Source of the DNA: Brachypodium distachyon
Lineage: Eukaryota; Streptophyta; Magnoliopsida; Poales; Poaceae
DNA length: 64,000 nucleotides
NCBI RefSeq assembly: GCF_000005505.3
Contig: NC_016131.3
Span: 60,311,355 to 60,375,354, forward strand
Direction of reading: 5' to 3'
Shown: one piece after another, positions 25,001-37,333 of the stretch
How the letters are laid out: the number at the start of each line of letters is the position of its first letter
Position numbering within the stretch: position 1 is the stretch's first letter
Notes under the pieces: model-generated
Told to the model about the DNA's origin: nothing
Seen by the model: the letters and a program-made list of their open reading frames with translations, nothing else
Database searches by the model: none
Translations under genes and position numbers: made by a program

Positions 25001-28000
25001 TGTGGTACAGGTTAGATACAAATAACATGAACCGACAAACATACATATATCACCACAACTTTACATTATATGGCATTTGAGTAGAATATAAGATCTGTTT
25101 AATGTATTGGCACCTGCATACAGCAGTGAGCAATAAGTAACAAGTAAACAAGGATATTACTTCTATTCTATACGAACTAGTTTCTGTGGGGGATTCCGTA
25201 ACATGTGGAGTAAGTGTTTGGAACCAACACAAGTTACAATACACTATAAATAACCGGTATTTGTGAACTTAAGAACTGCCAAGCTAACATGCCAGAATTG
25301 TTTATTGACATGACAGTTTTAACTCTCAGATGGTCATTAAAGGTAAGTGTTATACTTACTGGGTTGCTACCTGTGCCAACAGGAAGCTTCTCATCCTCTG
25401 ATGGTGGTGGTAAACTGTGGCATGCACTTATTTCCTCTAAGCATGCATACCATTTGTCCACATTTATTGCTAGGCATGCACCCTACACAAAAAAGCAAAT
25501 GTAACAGAACAGAACATTCTAAAGAAATAGGTAATATCTTACAAGAAATAAAACCACATGATAAATTCATAGAAGGATAGAGGAAAAGTAAAATTTTATG
25601 CAAATGATAGACTAAGCTCACCTTCCATATTAGTTCTCTTAGTTCAGGTTTAAGAACCCATAGCCTTCGCAACCATTCTCTTGCTTCTCTCTGCCCAATT
25701 GGATTCGTAGGACTCCAGACAGAAGTATAGTGATCTTTTTCTTTCTCAAGGAATTGGGACAAGAAATCTACATTATATGAGAAAATTTGGTTGTCCAAAC
25801 TTTCATGGACATCTGAAAACTCAAATGAAGAACACTGATCAACACTGTTTGAAGCTCTTACAGGCCCTGAACCTTTCAGCCTTTTTTCCGTACGCGTCAT
25901 GTCAGTGTGGTTCCATTTACTCACTGTCCCAGGTGGATGGTTTTCAATATCTCTAATAGATTTGCCTGGAACAGCAAGTAAACCAGCACGACAAACTCCT
26001 TTGTGACAGTGACCAGGTGCCATGTCCAGACATACATGCTCAAAATTTGACTGATTTACAAAGTTTTGTGTAACAGCAACTGTCGTTTCAAGATTCAAAA
26101 CACAGTGCCACCACCCACTGGGAACAAATATGGTCTCTCCTGGTAATTGCGTGCATTCCAGTGGCTTCTCGTGTTCAGCAAGATGAGGATAAATATCAAG
26201 CCACCACTGCAAATGAACAAAATAATGTTCAATGATATGGGAAAACTAGAGAAGTTTGGAGAAAAGCCAAAAGAAATAAGTAAATGACCTGCAAAGATGT
26301 TGGAGTCTCGATGTCAACATCACCATCTTCATCGCTTACGTGTACAGTGACACCACCAGGCACTCTTCCTGGAGGGTACAATGCCCATCTATGAAATAAG
26401 GTGGACAAGATTAGTTGAAAAACAAATTCTCACCCATTCCAATTTTTCAGCATTTCAGAACACGGGACAAACAGCTTAATAGTGCCAGAGCAGTACAAGT
26501 TGACTTTGGATAACATATCTTTACACCACCGTTTCAAAATATAGGCACAGCGTTTCTTCAGTTTCATTTTGAAATATAAGGTGTGCACATGACGATGTTT
26601 CCAAATTTTTTCACTCAGTTATCTTCCGTCTCGTATGAATATGAGCAAGCATTCTCCATTGTTTTCTCTCTTATTCCTAAGACATTAACTATGGTGACAT
26701 CCTCACACTAAAATGTTCTATCTGTTATCTGATTTGCCAAGCAGGATGAATTTTTTTTCACAGCAAATATTATAATAAACAGCAACCACAAGCTTACCTA
26801 AAGAGAAGACACTATAATGACCTCGAGGAGCTAACATGTGCATGTCCATTTAACTATTACTAGCTTCCGAATTTAGAACTACATGGCGAGTACCACCGCT
26901 TGGGTGCACTATTGGGTAACACAAATATCTACATACGCATATGTAAGAACACATGTGAATACAACCTTTTTCGGCCACAAAGAAGAGTATTCCACGCGCT
27001 GGTCAATCCTGGATCAACATGCCAAGAGGCACCTGATCTTTCTGGTCCAATAATAAGCCATCTGAAGGCTGGTCGTTGGTCATAATCCAAGACATCAAAA
27101 AGATCATCTTGAAATAAATGAGGGACACTGTAATCTTCCAATAGTGCTGGTGTTGATTCTCCAAACTGTAACAATTTGTGAACTGAGAATTTTTTTCTTT
27201 TCATAACTTTTATAGCAAAAGAAATGAAGTCATGATCACCTTATCATCAAATATGTAAAGAGGGTCTTCATCATGCTGGAGTTCCATGTAAGACACATAG
27301 TCTTTTAGTGTCATTATTATCTTCTGTGGGCTTCTCTGTGATATCCTAAATGTGACTTCACCATAATCAAGCACCAACTGCTGGATTGTCCATTTAGTCC
27401 TTGCTGGCCAGGTCTCAACCAACTTACTAAGCAAAACCTAGTTGTGCAATATCAATAACATGACATCAGAAAAAAAAAATCATTACAGAACCAATAACGT
27501 AGAAAATTCACGTGCTGTAAATCTCAATTAATAGCAAGGGCAACTCAATTCTTACTGGGCTTTTTCCATCATACTGAGGACGGAACTGATCCAAAGAAAG
27601 GTCATCTTTCCTTTCCACATGTCCATTGTCAAAGGAATAACTACTCAAACTAGTAAAACATCTATACCATCTCCTGTATAAGTACAAGGAATTGAATCCT
27701 GAATGAAAATAAGTATTAGTAGGGAGATAATCAACAAAAACGCAACAAACATGAAGGTGATGTATCTTACCATCAAAATGACGAGCCTTCTGCTCAATTT
27801 CATTATTCTCAGAGCAAAGACTAAGCCTGAAAGTAAATCAATTAGTGCCCAACCTTTTCAGTGGTGATTATTGGTCACAAAGAATTATTTTCAAAATACT
27901 AAACGTTACACTATGATGGGCTAGACATAAATATATAAAATGTTACAGAATATGACATGACAAGATTGTATGGTCATATACCTAGACAATGTTGTCTTCT

Positions 28001-28662
28001 TCCAAGAACCTTTGTACTCAAGACGACCACCTACTGAGAGATATTTACTCATCCAGAGAGGTTCCTCGTTACAAAGTATGTACATGACACTGCAAAGTGC
28101 AAAATGAGTTAAGATAAGGTATTCTTAAGATAATGTTTCATCCTACAACATTTCAAATAGAAAAACAAGCATGGCACGTGTGAAGGTATAAAGCTCACGA
28201 TCACTAGGAAATGACAATTTGAAACACAAGATGATTCTTTAGCGCTGTGCACATAGAACAAGTAATACCATTAAGCATTCAGCGTAAGCATGTGCTGGGT
28301 TGTCCAATTTCTTTTCAATTTCTTTATCCTCTGTGCAAAAAAACTACTCCTTATGAAATACTCCGTACTGAGTATTGTTATATTATGCTTGTGAGACTGT
28401 TTAGTGATCATCATTACAATGACACAATTTCAAACCTCCAAATCCATATTCCAAGCTAACACGTGGAGATTTTTGCAAAACAAATAGACAAATAAAGAAT
28501 AAAACGAAGTACAGAAGGGAGCTGCGGAGACCTGCTCACGCATGCGAGGCGGCCGATGTCGGTGGGCTGGAGGAGGTCGACGACGGCGCAGAGAAGCTCG
28601 TCGGGGAGCACCGCCAGGCCGCCCAGCGCCGCGTCCCTCCGGCCGTTCCCCGCCGCTTCCAT
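22063..28662 (-). CDS. JMJ21: F-box / JmjC / aminoglycoside-phosphotransferase-like protein (sixteen exons, JMJ21-like)
   Basis: Exons on the minus strand: 28662-28532, 28089-27982, 27826-27771, 27698-27556, 27437-27240, 27165-26966, 26388-26289, 26206-25622, 25482-25360, 24991-24911, 24840-24533, 24443-24225, 23814-23730, 23655-23472, 23223-23049, 22216-22063. Phases join without a break, giving 949 residues, close to the roughly 940 aa I recall for Arabidopsis JMJ21. Domains: F-box near residues 17-60 (LPDELLCAVVDLL ... CVSSVMYILC); JmjC/cupin with the Fe(II) triad His261-x-Asp263 (SWHVDPG) and His346 (SGWWHCVLN), and a likely 2-oxoglutarate lysine in CGRKRWALYPPG (Lys278); C-terminal phosphotransferase-like domain with HSDIMDDN (His794, Asp796, Asn801) and IIDF (Asp834). 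All catalytic residues are present. Likely role: SCF substrate receptor with hydroxylase/demethylase-type chemistry; the substrate is unknown. Confidence 0.93.
22388..22515. mobile_element. Stowaway-like MITE
   Basis: It is bounded by TACTCCCTCCGTCCAAC and GTTGGACGGAGGAAGTA, inverted with respect to each other. Inner segments (AAAAGATGTCTCAAGTTTGT and AAATTGAGACATCCC) are inverted too. It lies upstream of the last exon of the F-box/JmjC gene on the plus map, within its last intron (22217-23048). Confidence 0.85.
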
Positions 28663-28776
28663 CGTCGGCGACCGGGCCGGATCCGGTGGGCTGGGTTTGG
28701 CTCACGCGTGTTGGGTTTGTGGGTGGGATCAAAGAATAGATCAGTGGGGATTGCGCGTTTGGGACCGTGTGACGCG

Positions 28777-28798
28777 GTGGGCCGGAGGAATTTATACG
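28777..28798 (-). promoter_or_regulatory. Candidate core promoter of the F-box/JmjC gene
   Basis: On the minus strand a GTATAAATT box lies about 130 bp upstream of the ATG, immediately preceded by a GGCCCACC site II-like element. Spacing is compatible with a leader of about 100 nt. Confidence 0.55.
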
Positions 28799-29020
28799 GT
28801 GGCGAGCTTTTGAAAAGCGTGCTCGCGAATTGGATTCGCCGATGCGGCCTGTCGACACGAAAACGATTCCCCCTCCGGCCCTCCCGGCGGCGTAGTCCGG
28901 TGAATTCCGTAATCGGAATACGTCAGGGGGTAGATTATATGAAACATAGGGGCTAGATTACAAGGGAAAAAAATGCACGTACGTACGTGCAAATTATACA
29001 CATAAACATGGGGCATATAT

Positions 29021-30035
29021 CTACTGGCAAAAGAACCCGTGCGTTGCTACGAAACACCGGAAAATTGTATCAAAACGTCAAATTAAATGTTGTTGTGTTT
29101 CATGAGCACGTATGTATATAGCGATTATGATATGTTTATTTTTGTGGGTTATACTCTGGTCTCTTTCTCATTTTCACATGACTTATTTTTATATTTTTCC
29201 TTGCCCTGCTCTCCTATTACTCTTGTTCCGTATTTTATTTCTCAAATCTCTTTTTCCAATTTCTCGCTCTCCTATTGACTGTCCTCTCCATCCACCCTGA
29301 GTGTGAACTCCTCCTCTCCCCGTCCCGATTTATCCCGCCACCGAACATCACGCCGCCATGCACGGCCGCTCACTTGTGCGCACCGCCTCTGCCCTTAGAT
29401 TCCCGCCGCCCGTCCACTCCCGCGTGTCGTCTGCTCCCACTTGCTGCCCGGTACGACTGTGCCCTCTCACAGCCTTGTCCGCCCGTTCGCCGCACCCGCG
29501 CGCCGCCCCACATCGCGTCCGTCCACTGGTCGCCGCGCGCCGCTGCCCGTCCGGAGGGCCACCGATGGCTCGCGCCGACGCGGTCCCTACTGCCTTGTGC
29601 GAGGCCACTGCCATCCCGGGCTCAGGCTCATCCCATCGCCGTCCAAGTCCCGCGGGGAGCCACCAGCGCGCAAGAGCCGGTGGAGGCGGCGGTTGGAGCA
29701 CGCGACGGAGCCACGGGTCCGGAGCCGCCTTCCACACATGGACGCCGCCGACGCACACGAGCTGGTGGAGGCGACCAAGAGTAGCGGCGGGCGCTGGCGA
29801 GATCTGAAGGGCGGCGGCGAGATCCGGATCGGGCAGGAGGTGGTGGTGAGATTCGTAGGAGAGGAGGAGGAGCGAGGAGGGCTCTGTTGGTTTCTTTCTT
29901 TTTTTTTGGCAGTACGTGTTTTTTCTGCGCTTGAGAACTGCGGGAGCCGGGATTAAAAGACACGTGGGGACAACGGTGGCAGATTTGTAATTTCGGTGAA
30001 GTGACGTATCGCAACGACCGTACCATCACCACCAA
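29021..30035 (-). mobile_element. Helitron-family copy, minus orientation, head-to-head with the next
   Basis: The minus-strand 3' end carries the hairpin-type sequence CGTAGCAACGCACGGG followed by TTCTTTTGCCAGTAG. The inner body (plus strand GTATCAAAACGTCAAATTAA and later GCGCCGACGCGGTCCC) matches the better-preserved Helitron at 43851-45112 along nearly its whole length. The terminal CTAG is altered here and the 5' TC start is missing because the element abuts another copy at about 30035. Long GC-rich open frames inside are shared non-genic sequence. Confidence 0.65.
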
Positions 30036-30831
30036 TATATTAAATTGGAGTTGGTAGTGATGGTACGACCGCCGCCGTACGTCATGTCATCAAAATTACA
30101 GTCAATATGCCACCGTTCGTTATTTCTCTCGACCCGAACACCCCAGCGCCCAACCTGCTCAATCCCCTCCTGACGCCCCACCCAACCTGCTCCATCGCCC
30201 CCGCCGCCGCAGCCCCCTTCCTCTCTGGCTCCCCCTCCCCCACCCCACCCGCCTCCCTTCTCTCCCCCGACCTCCTGCTCCTTCCTTCGCCTGCTTTTCT
30301 TGCTGCAGTTCGCGGCCTGGCCACTCCAAGCATACCGACCCCATGCGAGATCCACCCGATGACCGCTGTCCGCAGTCCCAATGCGTGATCCAGAAAGTGG
30401 CCGTCGTCCGCCATCCATGCATGAGATCCAGTAGGTGGCCGGCCATAGCTCAACCTCCGGCGAGTTCTTGTTGTTGTCGTTTGTTATGGTGCTTTGCACT
30501 AATCGACGGATAATTCGATAGCTAATTGGGATGTACTCCCAACCTGATTGATGTTAGCTACTATGGATAATAGATAGATTAGTGTTCTACCATGCACCGA
30601 ATGATTACCATGTGCATGCTGTGATTGGAAATTAGCATCTTCTTTCTATGGCTCCAGACTTTTGGATGTATACAAATTTGCTCTATGTTTTGAACTTGTA
30701 TTGAATCTTTTCTTATTAGAATGTGAAAATTTGGTACAGAATTTGAATGATGATTTATTAGTGCATGGATCATCTTTTAAATTTGTCGTGACGTGTGCGT
30801 TGCCGTGACAGCGCACGGACATTTCCACTAG
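30036..30831 (+). mobile_element. Helitron-family copy, plus orientation
   Basis: It starts with TATATTAAATTGGAGTTGG, the same 5' segment seen (inverted) at 45112-45080. It ends with the GC-rich hairpin region CCGTGACAGCGCACGG and ATTTCCACTAG, followed by T, fitting the Helitron rule of a CTRR terminus before T. The internal body differs from the neighbouring copy and contains C-rich sequence at 30140-30310. No coding capacity is seen. Confidence 0.65.
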
Positions 30832-31189
30832 TATTCATTATATTTGATGACAATTATGCTTTTCTGTTTTTTGATTTATACATATCCGTTTTAAAAAAAT
30901 CTACAAGTTCAATGGTTGAGAACTAAACACAGAATTTAATTTATCCAACTTTCTTACTAGTTTCTCAAGAAAATGCATAATTACATGTTTTTAATATATT
31001 TCTCCATATTAACATTATTCAGAGAAAGAAACAAGTTATTATAAAAAAAATTGTAAATATGAAGGAAACTCTTTTCCCCGTCATATCTCAAATATGTTAA
31101 GTTGAACACTCGGACGTGCGGAGCAACGGTGCTTGTTTATATAAAGTTTTGCTACTTTCTGTGCTCGTGGTTATTGAAAAATTAAGCAA

Positions 31190-32623
31190 TTTCGAAAAGA
31201 GAAAATTACGCAAAACCATCACATGCACTGATTTTGCAGTTGAGTGCGTTTTGACGGTAAAACTGACGGTGGGGCTCACTTGTTGGTGCCACCGTGGCGC
31301 CGCTGGACAACCGCCTTCTTCCTCGCGCCAGCCTCCGTCCGCCCGCAGTCACCGCCCTCACGCTCCTCGTGCCCGCCTCCGTCCAACCGCGGCCGGCGCC
31401 CTCAAGCTCCTCGCGCCCGCATCCCTCCGCCCGCGGCACCGATTGCCGCTGCACGAAGCCGGCAGAGGACGACGACACGCACTGGCCGTCGAAGAGCGCG
31501 TGCAGCGCGTCAAGCTAGAGGAGCTGCTCTCGGCACTGGAAGCCGGCGAGCGCGCGTGGCATCTCCCGTGCGACGTAGAAGAGCTCGCAGCCGCGGGGTC
31601 TCCATGGCGTCGAGGCGCACCCGCTCCTCCCGGCCAGCGCCAGCGCCTCCACCCTTCGGAAGAAACTATTTCTGTCAAGGCAAATTACCGAGCATCGGGC
31701 ACAGAGGGCACGAAGAGTGGCACCGGCAAGGCGCGGGCGTCGTGCGGCGGCGGGCTCGCTCGACGGACGGTGCGGCGGCAGTGGGCTCGCGCGACGAGGC
31801 GTCGGCATTGGGGGGCAGGGGGCGCGGCGCTGGAGCGAGCGGAGAGGGAGAGCACGAGGAGGCGCAGGCTTGGGGGCAGCGGGCGGCAGCAGCCACTGGA
31901 GGAGCTGCGGGTGGCCGTGGGGAGGCTTCCAGCCCTCAGCGGCTGGGGCGTGCACGGCGGCAGCGGAGGTCGGGGACGGGGACCGTGGGCGCGGCGGTGG
32001 AAGGGGCAGTGCACGGCGGCTGGGGCAGCACCCGGTGGCACCCGTGGCGGCGGTGAGGTTGGAGCAGCGCCTAGGGCGCGCACGGGGCAGCAGAGGTCGT
32101 GGACGGGGACGGGTACGGCGGGCAGCGTGCGGCGGCGGACCGCGGAGGTCGGGGATGGGGACCGCGGGCGGGGCGACAGGGTCAGCGAGGTGGCAGAGGG
32201 GTCAGCGCGCTGCAACAGCAATGGCGTCGCGTGAAGAAATCACCGAGCGAAGCGCGTCGCGCGAGGAGACCTGTGCCATGGAGTGCTCCGCCAGGAACAT
32301 GAGCTCGCTAGTCGTGGCTGGACACGAAGAAGAAGAAGAGCCCGAGCTCTGGAAGCACACGTACGCGGAAGAGCGACGGCTGGGCCTGCTCCGCGGCCAT
32401 GGCGCCGGCGCGCGCGTGCGCATTTATCCAACGTGGTGCCACGGTGGCACTGACAGGTGGGACCCCTTGTCAGTTTTACTGTCAAAATGCACTCAAGTGC
32501 CAAATCAGTGCGGGGAGAACCTCCGTGCTAAAAAACGGTGGTGATTTGAATTTTTTTAAAAGGTAATTTTCCTAGATATGTACCTGAAATGTGGTGATTT
32601 TGCATAATTTTTTCTTTCGAAAA
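31190..32623. mobile_element. Mutator-like element (Pack-MULE-like) inside the copia 3' LTR
   Basis: The 9-mer TTTCGAAAA lies on both sides (31190-31198 and 32615-32623), the normal Mutator target duplication. Between them the ends are inverted copies: GAGAAAATTACGCAAAACC on the left and the inverse of GATTTTGCATAATTTTTTC on the right, then further inward GTAAAACTGAC and GCCACCGTGGC matches. The right terminal repeat holds about 70 bp absent from the left one. The interior (31290-32420) is very GC-rich with long open frames on both strands and no transposase, suggesting captured host sequence. The corresponding site in the other LTR (around 37391-37400) is uninterrupted. Confidence 0.88.
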
Positions 32624-33324
32624 TAACAATTTAATGAGTAATTGCAGAATATAAATCATGACCACAGTAGCAACTAACACATGCATCTCAAAAATACTAG
32701 AAGTATTTAACAGCCAACAAACAGCAATACGAATTCGCAGATCATAGCTAAACTAAAGATCGGATCATTGATTATACTGTTTCGATGAAGAAGAAGAAGC
32801 GGTGATGACGATCGAGTTGACTTGACGACGTTCCTGGCGACGAAGACGACGACACGTAGTACCACCGGACTTGGACGGTAGACGACCCATGGTGACGGAA
32901 GCGAGCAGTCGCACGGAGCGCTTCCCAAAAACCTTATTCGTCCTCTCCCGTACAAGATCGCAAAAGCGAAAGGTTCCAGAGACCTGCTCTAGTCACGTAG
33001 GTATAGGTCGGTTCGGTTTAGGAAGCCCGGCCCCGCACCGACATGGCTTGACCTCGGCCTCGAACTCGATCCATGAAACGCAACACGCGCGCGCGTCGTG
33101 ACGAGGCGAGCGGAGGAGGAGGAGGAGCGTGCGTGGCGATTTCTCTTGCTCACTTGCTAACTAGGTGAGAAGCAACATCCCTTATATGTTGGTCTAACTC
33201 ACTCTAAACTAGCAAGGTGGGAATATTTCCATTCTCCTCGTCCCACTTCATGAATAGCTTTTGAGATTTTCAGAATTATTAAATATTGGGCCTTGGGCTG
33301 ATCAGGCTCACCCAAATTCTAACT

Positions 33325-33921
33325 ATCCCCCACCAGATCTCAAATACCCATTTAGATATTTGCCCGTTCTCGCTACTTATTTATATACTGGTGCTTCAGC
33401 AGAGACTGTTAAGTTGAACTTCTATCTAGACCTTTAAGTTAAATTCATCCACACTCACAACGGACTAAGCCTTGAATTGCCAACTGGCGTGAAATAGATT
33501 TCACTCAAAATCAACCAGTACTGGGCTGCTAGTAGTCTACCCCGTGGGTGGAGCATATGCGTCGTACTCCGTGGTCTCTTCATTAGTTACTAGAGATCAC
33601 CCAAATCTCATAAACTGCGACGTTAGACAATCGGACTCATATAGGTGTGTTCTTTCAAGAATGCTCTGTAGGACAGCATCTTTTGCTACTCATAGCTGCA
33701 ATGAACACATTAAGGCATATCGCCAACCTACCTTACATCAATTTGAGAGTTGCACATCTTCACATAGAGAGGGTTATATCATACTCTCCTCTGTTATGCC
33801 GATAGCTTCGTTTTTCCCAGGTCCTACTTCACGGGATCTTCGATCACATAAGTTGGGTTACCACTATGGCGTAACGTTCATGGGTCTCAATCCCATCTCC
33901 CTCGATGCGCTCTCTATCACA
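33325..33921. other. Copia region between RNase H and the 3' LTR
   Basis: This roughly 600-bp stretch of the retroelement carries no continuation of pol. On the opposite (plus) strand it holds a long frame open from about 33544 to 33975, but without an ATG at its upstream end. See findings. Confidence 0.6.
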
Positions 33922-36900
33922 TTACGTGATAGTCCCTTTGTAAAAGGAGGATCTACTAGATTTTTGTCTGTTTGAATATATGTAAGAGTTATTACTCCAG
34001 AGTTTTCTCAATTTTCGGACAGACTTCACACGTCTTCTCACGTGTGAAGATGACTTAGCGTTATCCTTAGAACTGTTCACTTTAACAATCACAGTTTGAT
34101 TATCACAGTTCATCAGAATGGCCGGTACGGGTTTTTCAACCACCGACAAGTCCATCAAAAGATCTCTCAGCCACTCTGCCTCAAAAGTGGTTGTATCTAA
34201 AGCAGCAAGTTCTGCTTACATAGTTGACCTCGTCAATATGGTCTGTTTACAAGCTCTCCATGACACTGCGCCACCACCGAGTGTGAATACATACCCGGTT
34301 GTAGCGTAGAGCACATCTGCATCAGAGATCCAGTTCGAATCACAATATCCCTCAAGCATAGCTGGATGCCCTGAATAATGTATCCCATAGCTCACCGTAC
34401 CTTTTAGATAGCGCAATATCCTTTCTAGTGAACGCCATTGATTTATACCCGAGTTTGACGTGAACCTACTCAATTTGCTCACAACAAAAGAGATATCAGG
34501 CCTCTTAGAGCTAGCTAAGTACATAAGGGAACCGATTATTTGAGAATATCTCAATTGATTTTTCCCTTCTCCATTGTTCTTTCTGAACATCACGTTGGGA
34601 TCATAAGGTGTTGGTGAAGGATTGATGTCCGTAAAGCCGAACTGACTCAAAACCTTCTCAACAGAGTGGGATTGCAACAAAGTAATTCCACTCTCGTCCT
34701 TAATCAGCTTAATGTTAAGAATAACACCAGCCTCTCCCAGATCTTTCATATCAAAGGACTTTGATAGAAACGACTTGACCTCATTTATTAATTTCATGTT
34801 TGTACCAAAGATTAGGATATAATTAATGTATAAACACAAAATAACACCTTCGCCCACACCATGGTGATAGCACACACATCTATCAGCCTCATTAATGACA
34901 AAGCCTGCAGAAGTTAAAGTTCTGTCAAACTTCTCGTGCCATTGCTTAGGTGCTTGTTTCAGATCATACAAAGATTTTAGCAACTTGCAAGCATTTCTCT
35001 CTTCACCCTTTACCACAAATCCATCTAGTTGATCCATATAAATTTCCTCTTCCAACTCTCCGTTAAGGAAAGTTGTCTTTACGTCCATTTGATGAACGAT
35101 AAGATCATAAGAGGCAGCCGGGGATAGTAGTATTCGAATGGTAGTAAGTCTAACAATGAGTGAATAGGTGTCGAAGTAATCTTCGTCTTCTTTCTGAGTG
35201 TAGACTTTTGCCACCAGCCGTGTCTTTTATTTTTCAATAGTACCATCAGGCCTTAGCTTCTTTTCGAACACCCACTTGAAGCCCACGCTCCGCTGAGCAT
35301 AGCCTAGAAAGATACAATCCACTGTCTTCGTTCCAAACTTACGTTTCTTGGGAATTGGAACGTTGACCTTCGTCAAACATCCCCAAGTGCGCAAGTAAGA
35401 AAGTGATGGCTTTCTCCCAATCCACTCCTCGTAGGGAGTCTTTTCTTTATTTTTGTTTGGAACTTTATTCAGGACATGACATGAAGTCAGTAGAGCCTCC
35501 CCCCCCCCCCCACACCATGCCTTAGATAAACCGGCGGTGGCTAACATGGAATTCACCAAGTCAGTCAACGTGCGGTTTTTCCTCTCGGTGACCCCATTTG
35601 ATTGGGTTTCCGCACAAATTCATCAAATACATTGGAGAAATACTCGCCACCACAATCTGACCTTAAATGTTTGATCTTTCTCTCCCATTGATTTTCAACT
35701 TCAGCCTTATAGATTTTAAAGTAGTCTAAAGCCTCATCTTTAGTTCGCAGCAAATAAACATAGCAGAATCTAATAGCATCATCAATTAACATCATGAAAT
35801 ATCTCTTTCCAACTTTTGTCAACACACCATTTATCTCACAAAGATCAGAATGTATGAGTTCTAGAGGTGCCAGATTTCTCTCCTCGGCCGCCGTGTGGGG
35901 CTTTCGAGGTTGCTTTGATTGCACACAACTATGGCACTTAGAACCTTTGGCAATGATAAAAGTAGGAATTAAACTCATACTGGATAGCCGAGACATTAAA
36001 CTAAAATTAATATGACATAAAGAGTGCCAAAAATTTGCATCATCATTAACACTGCCAAAAGTATGGTTCACTGACATGTCACTAAAATCAGAAAGAGAAA
36101 AGCGGAACAAACCTCCGCACTCATAGCCTTTACCAATAAATTGTTAATGTTTGGACACAACTACTTTATTAGACTCTAAAACTACCTTAAAACCATCTCT
36201 GCATAAAAGGGAACCGCTAACGAGATTCTTGTTCATGGAGGGGACATGCATCACGTTCCTTAGCGGCACGATCTTTCCCGAAGTAAACTTCAGATCGACC
36301 GTACCAATAACACGAACAGCTGCATGCGACCCGTTCGCCATCAAGATGGTTGAATCCCTTCCATGATGGTAAGAAGTAAACAAAAAGATGTCAGAACATA
36401 CATGAACATTAGCACCCGTATCAATCCACCAACATGGAGATTGAAACACTGAAAGAACAGTAGGTAAAATACCATACGTCTCAGTTTTGCTAGCGGTCAT
36501 GACGTTGACAGTCTTCTGCCCCTTTTTTTTCCTCTCCGATCTGCACGATCAGGACAGTCTCTAGAAAAGTGACCGAGCTCTCCACATGTGAAACAATTCA
36601 TCTCGCCTTTCTGTACTTTCTTCTTCTTCTTGAAGGTAGTACTCTGCGTGGGCTTGTTGTTGTTAACAACAACGGACTTCTTCCTTTTGTTCTTTCCGTT
36701 GCCGTGAAAATTCATGTGTACCATATTGGCGTTAGACGGAAAATCAGCAGCCCTCTCAGTGGTGTCCTTGAATCGAACTTTCTCTTCAACATCAAGGGAC
36801 GCTATCAGTTGTTCAACTGATATCTCCTGTCTCTTGTGTTTGAGAGACGTGGCGAAGTTCCTCCACGCAGGAGGTAACTTTGCAATAATGCACCCAGCCA

Positions 36901-37333
36901 CGTACTTGTCAGGCAATTCACAGTTGAGAAGTTTGAACTCTCTCACAATGATCTGTACCTCATGTGCCTGTTCAACTACAGAATGGTTATCCACCATCTT
37001 GTAGTCGTTCAGCAACTCCATGGTATACAGTTCACCGCCTGCCTTGGTTGCACCGAATTTAGCATCCAGTACATCTCACGGCTCTTTCCCGTCTTCTATG
37101 TGCATGTACACATCACAAAGACGGTCAGAAAGTACACTCAGAATGCATCCTCTAAAGGCAACATTGGCATCCTGGAAATTTTTCTGAGATTCCTCAGATA
37201 AGTCTTCCTCAGGTTTGCTGTCTGTCACCCAGAATACTTTCAAAAACAGCAACCAGAGCATGGTCTTTAATTGCCATCTCTTGAAGTACATCCCGGAAAA
37301 TTTATTCGGCTTCAATGCATCGGCTAAACCCAT
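33922..37333 (-). pseudogene. Copia gag-pol polyprotein, disrupted
   Basis: Gag starts at an ATG at 37333 (MGLADALKPNKFSGMYFKRW). A stop follows KEP at about 37078 where the family has Trp. The zinc knuckle CFTCGELGHFSRDC lies near 36600, followed by a frameshift near 36500. Protease shows WWIDTGANVHVC (about 36420). Integrase shows the zinc-binding H/C residues (WHSLCHIN, CHSCVQSK) and HSDL, DDA and GGEYF (about 35870-35650). A run of C at 35500-35511 lies in a damaged stretch. In RT the conserved YVDD is YINY (34819-34830), losing both catalytic aspartates. RNase H follows to about 34216, with the tail broken after 34158. The polyprotein cannot be functional. Confidence 0.9.

Noticed and set aside
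29275..30035. Several GC-rich open frames of 130-170 codons
   Set aside because: They lie in a Helitron copy, are repeated in the copy at 44341-44850, and have no splice sites, domains or codon bias.
31116..32234. 372-codon plus-strand open frame, and long frames on the minus strand
   Set aside because: It crosses the copia LTR and MULE borders, is Arg/Gly/Ala-rich, has equally long frames on both strands and no domain. It is GC-driven.
35500..35511. C-run in the copia integrase region as a programmed frameshift site
   Set aside because: Copia elements do not use such a site here. Length variation of a homopolymer in a dead element explains it better.
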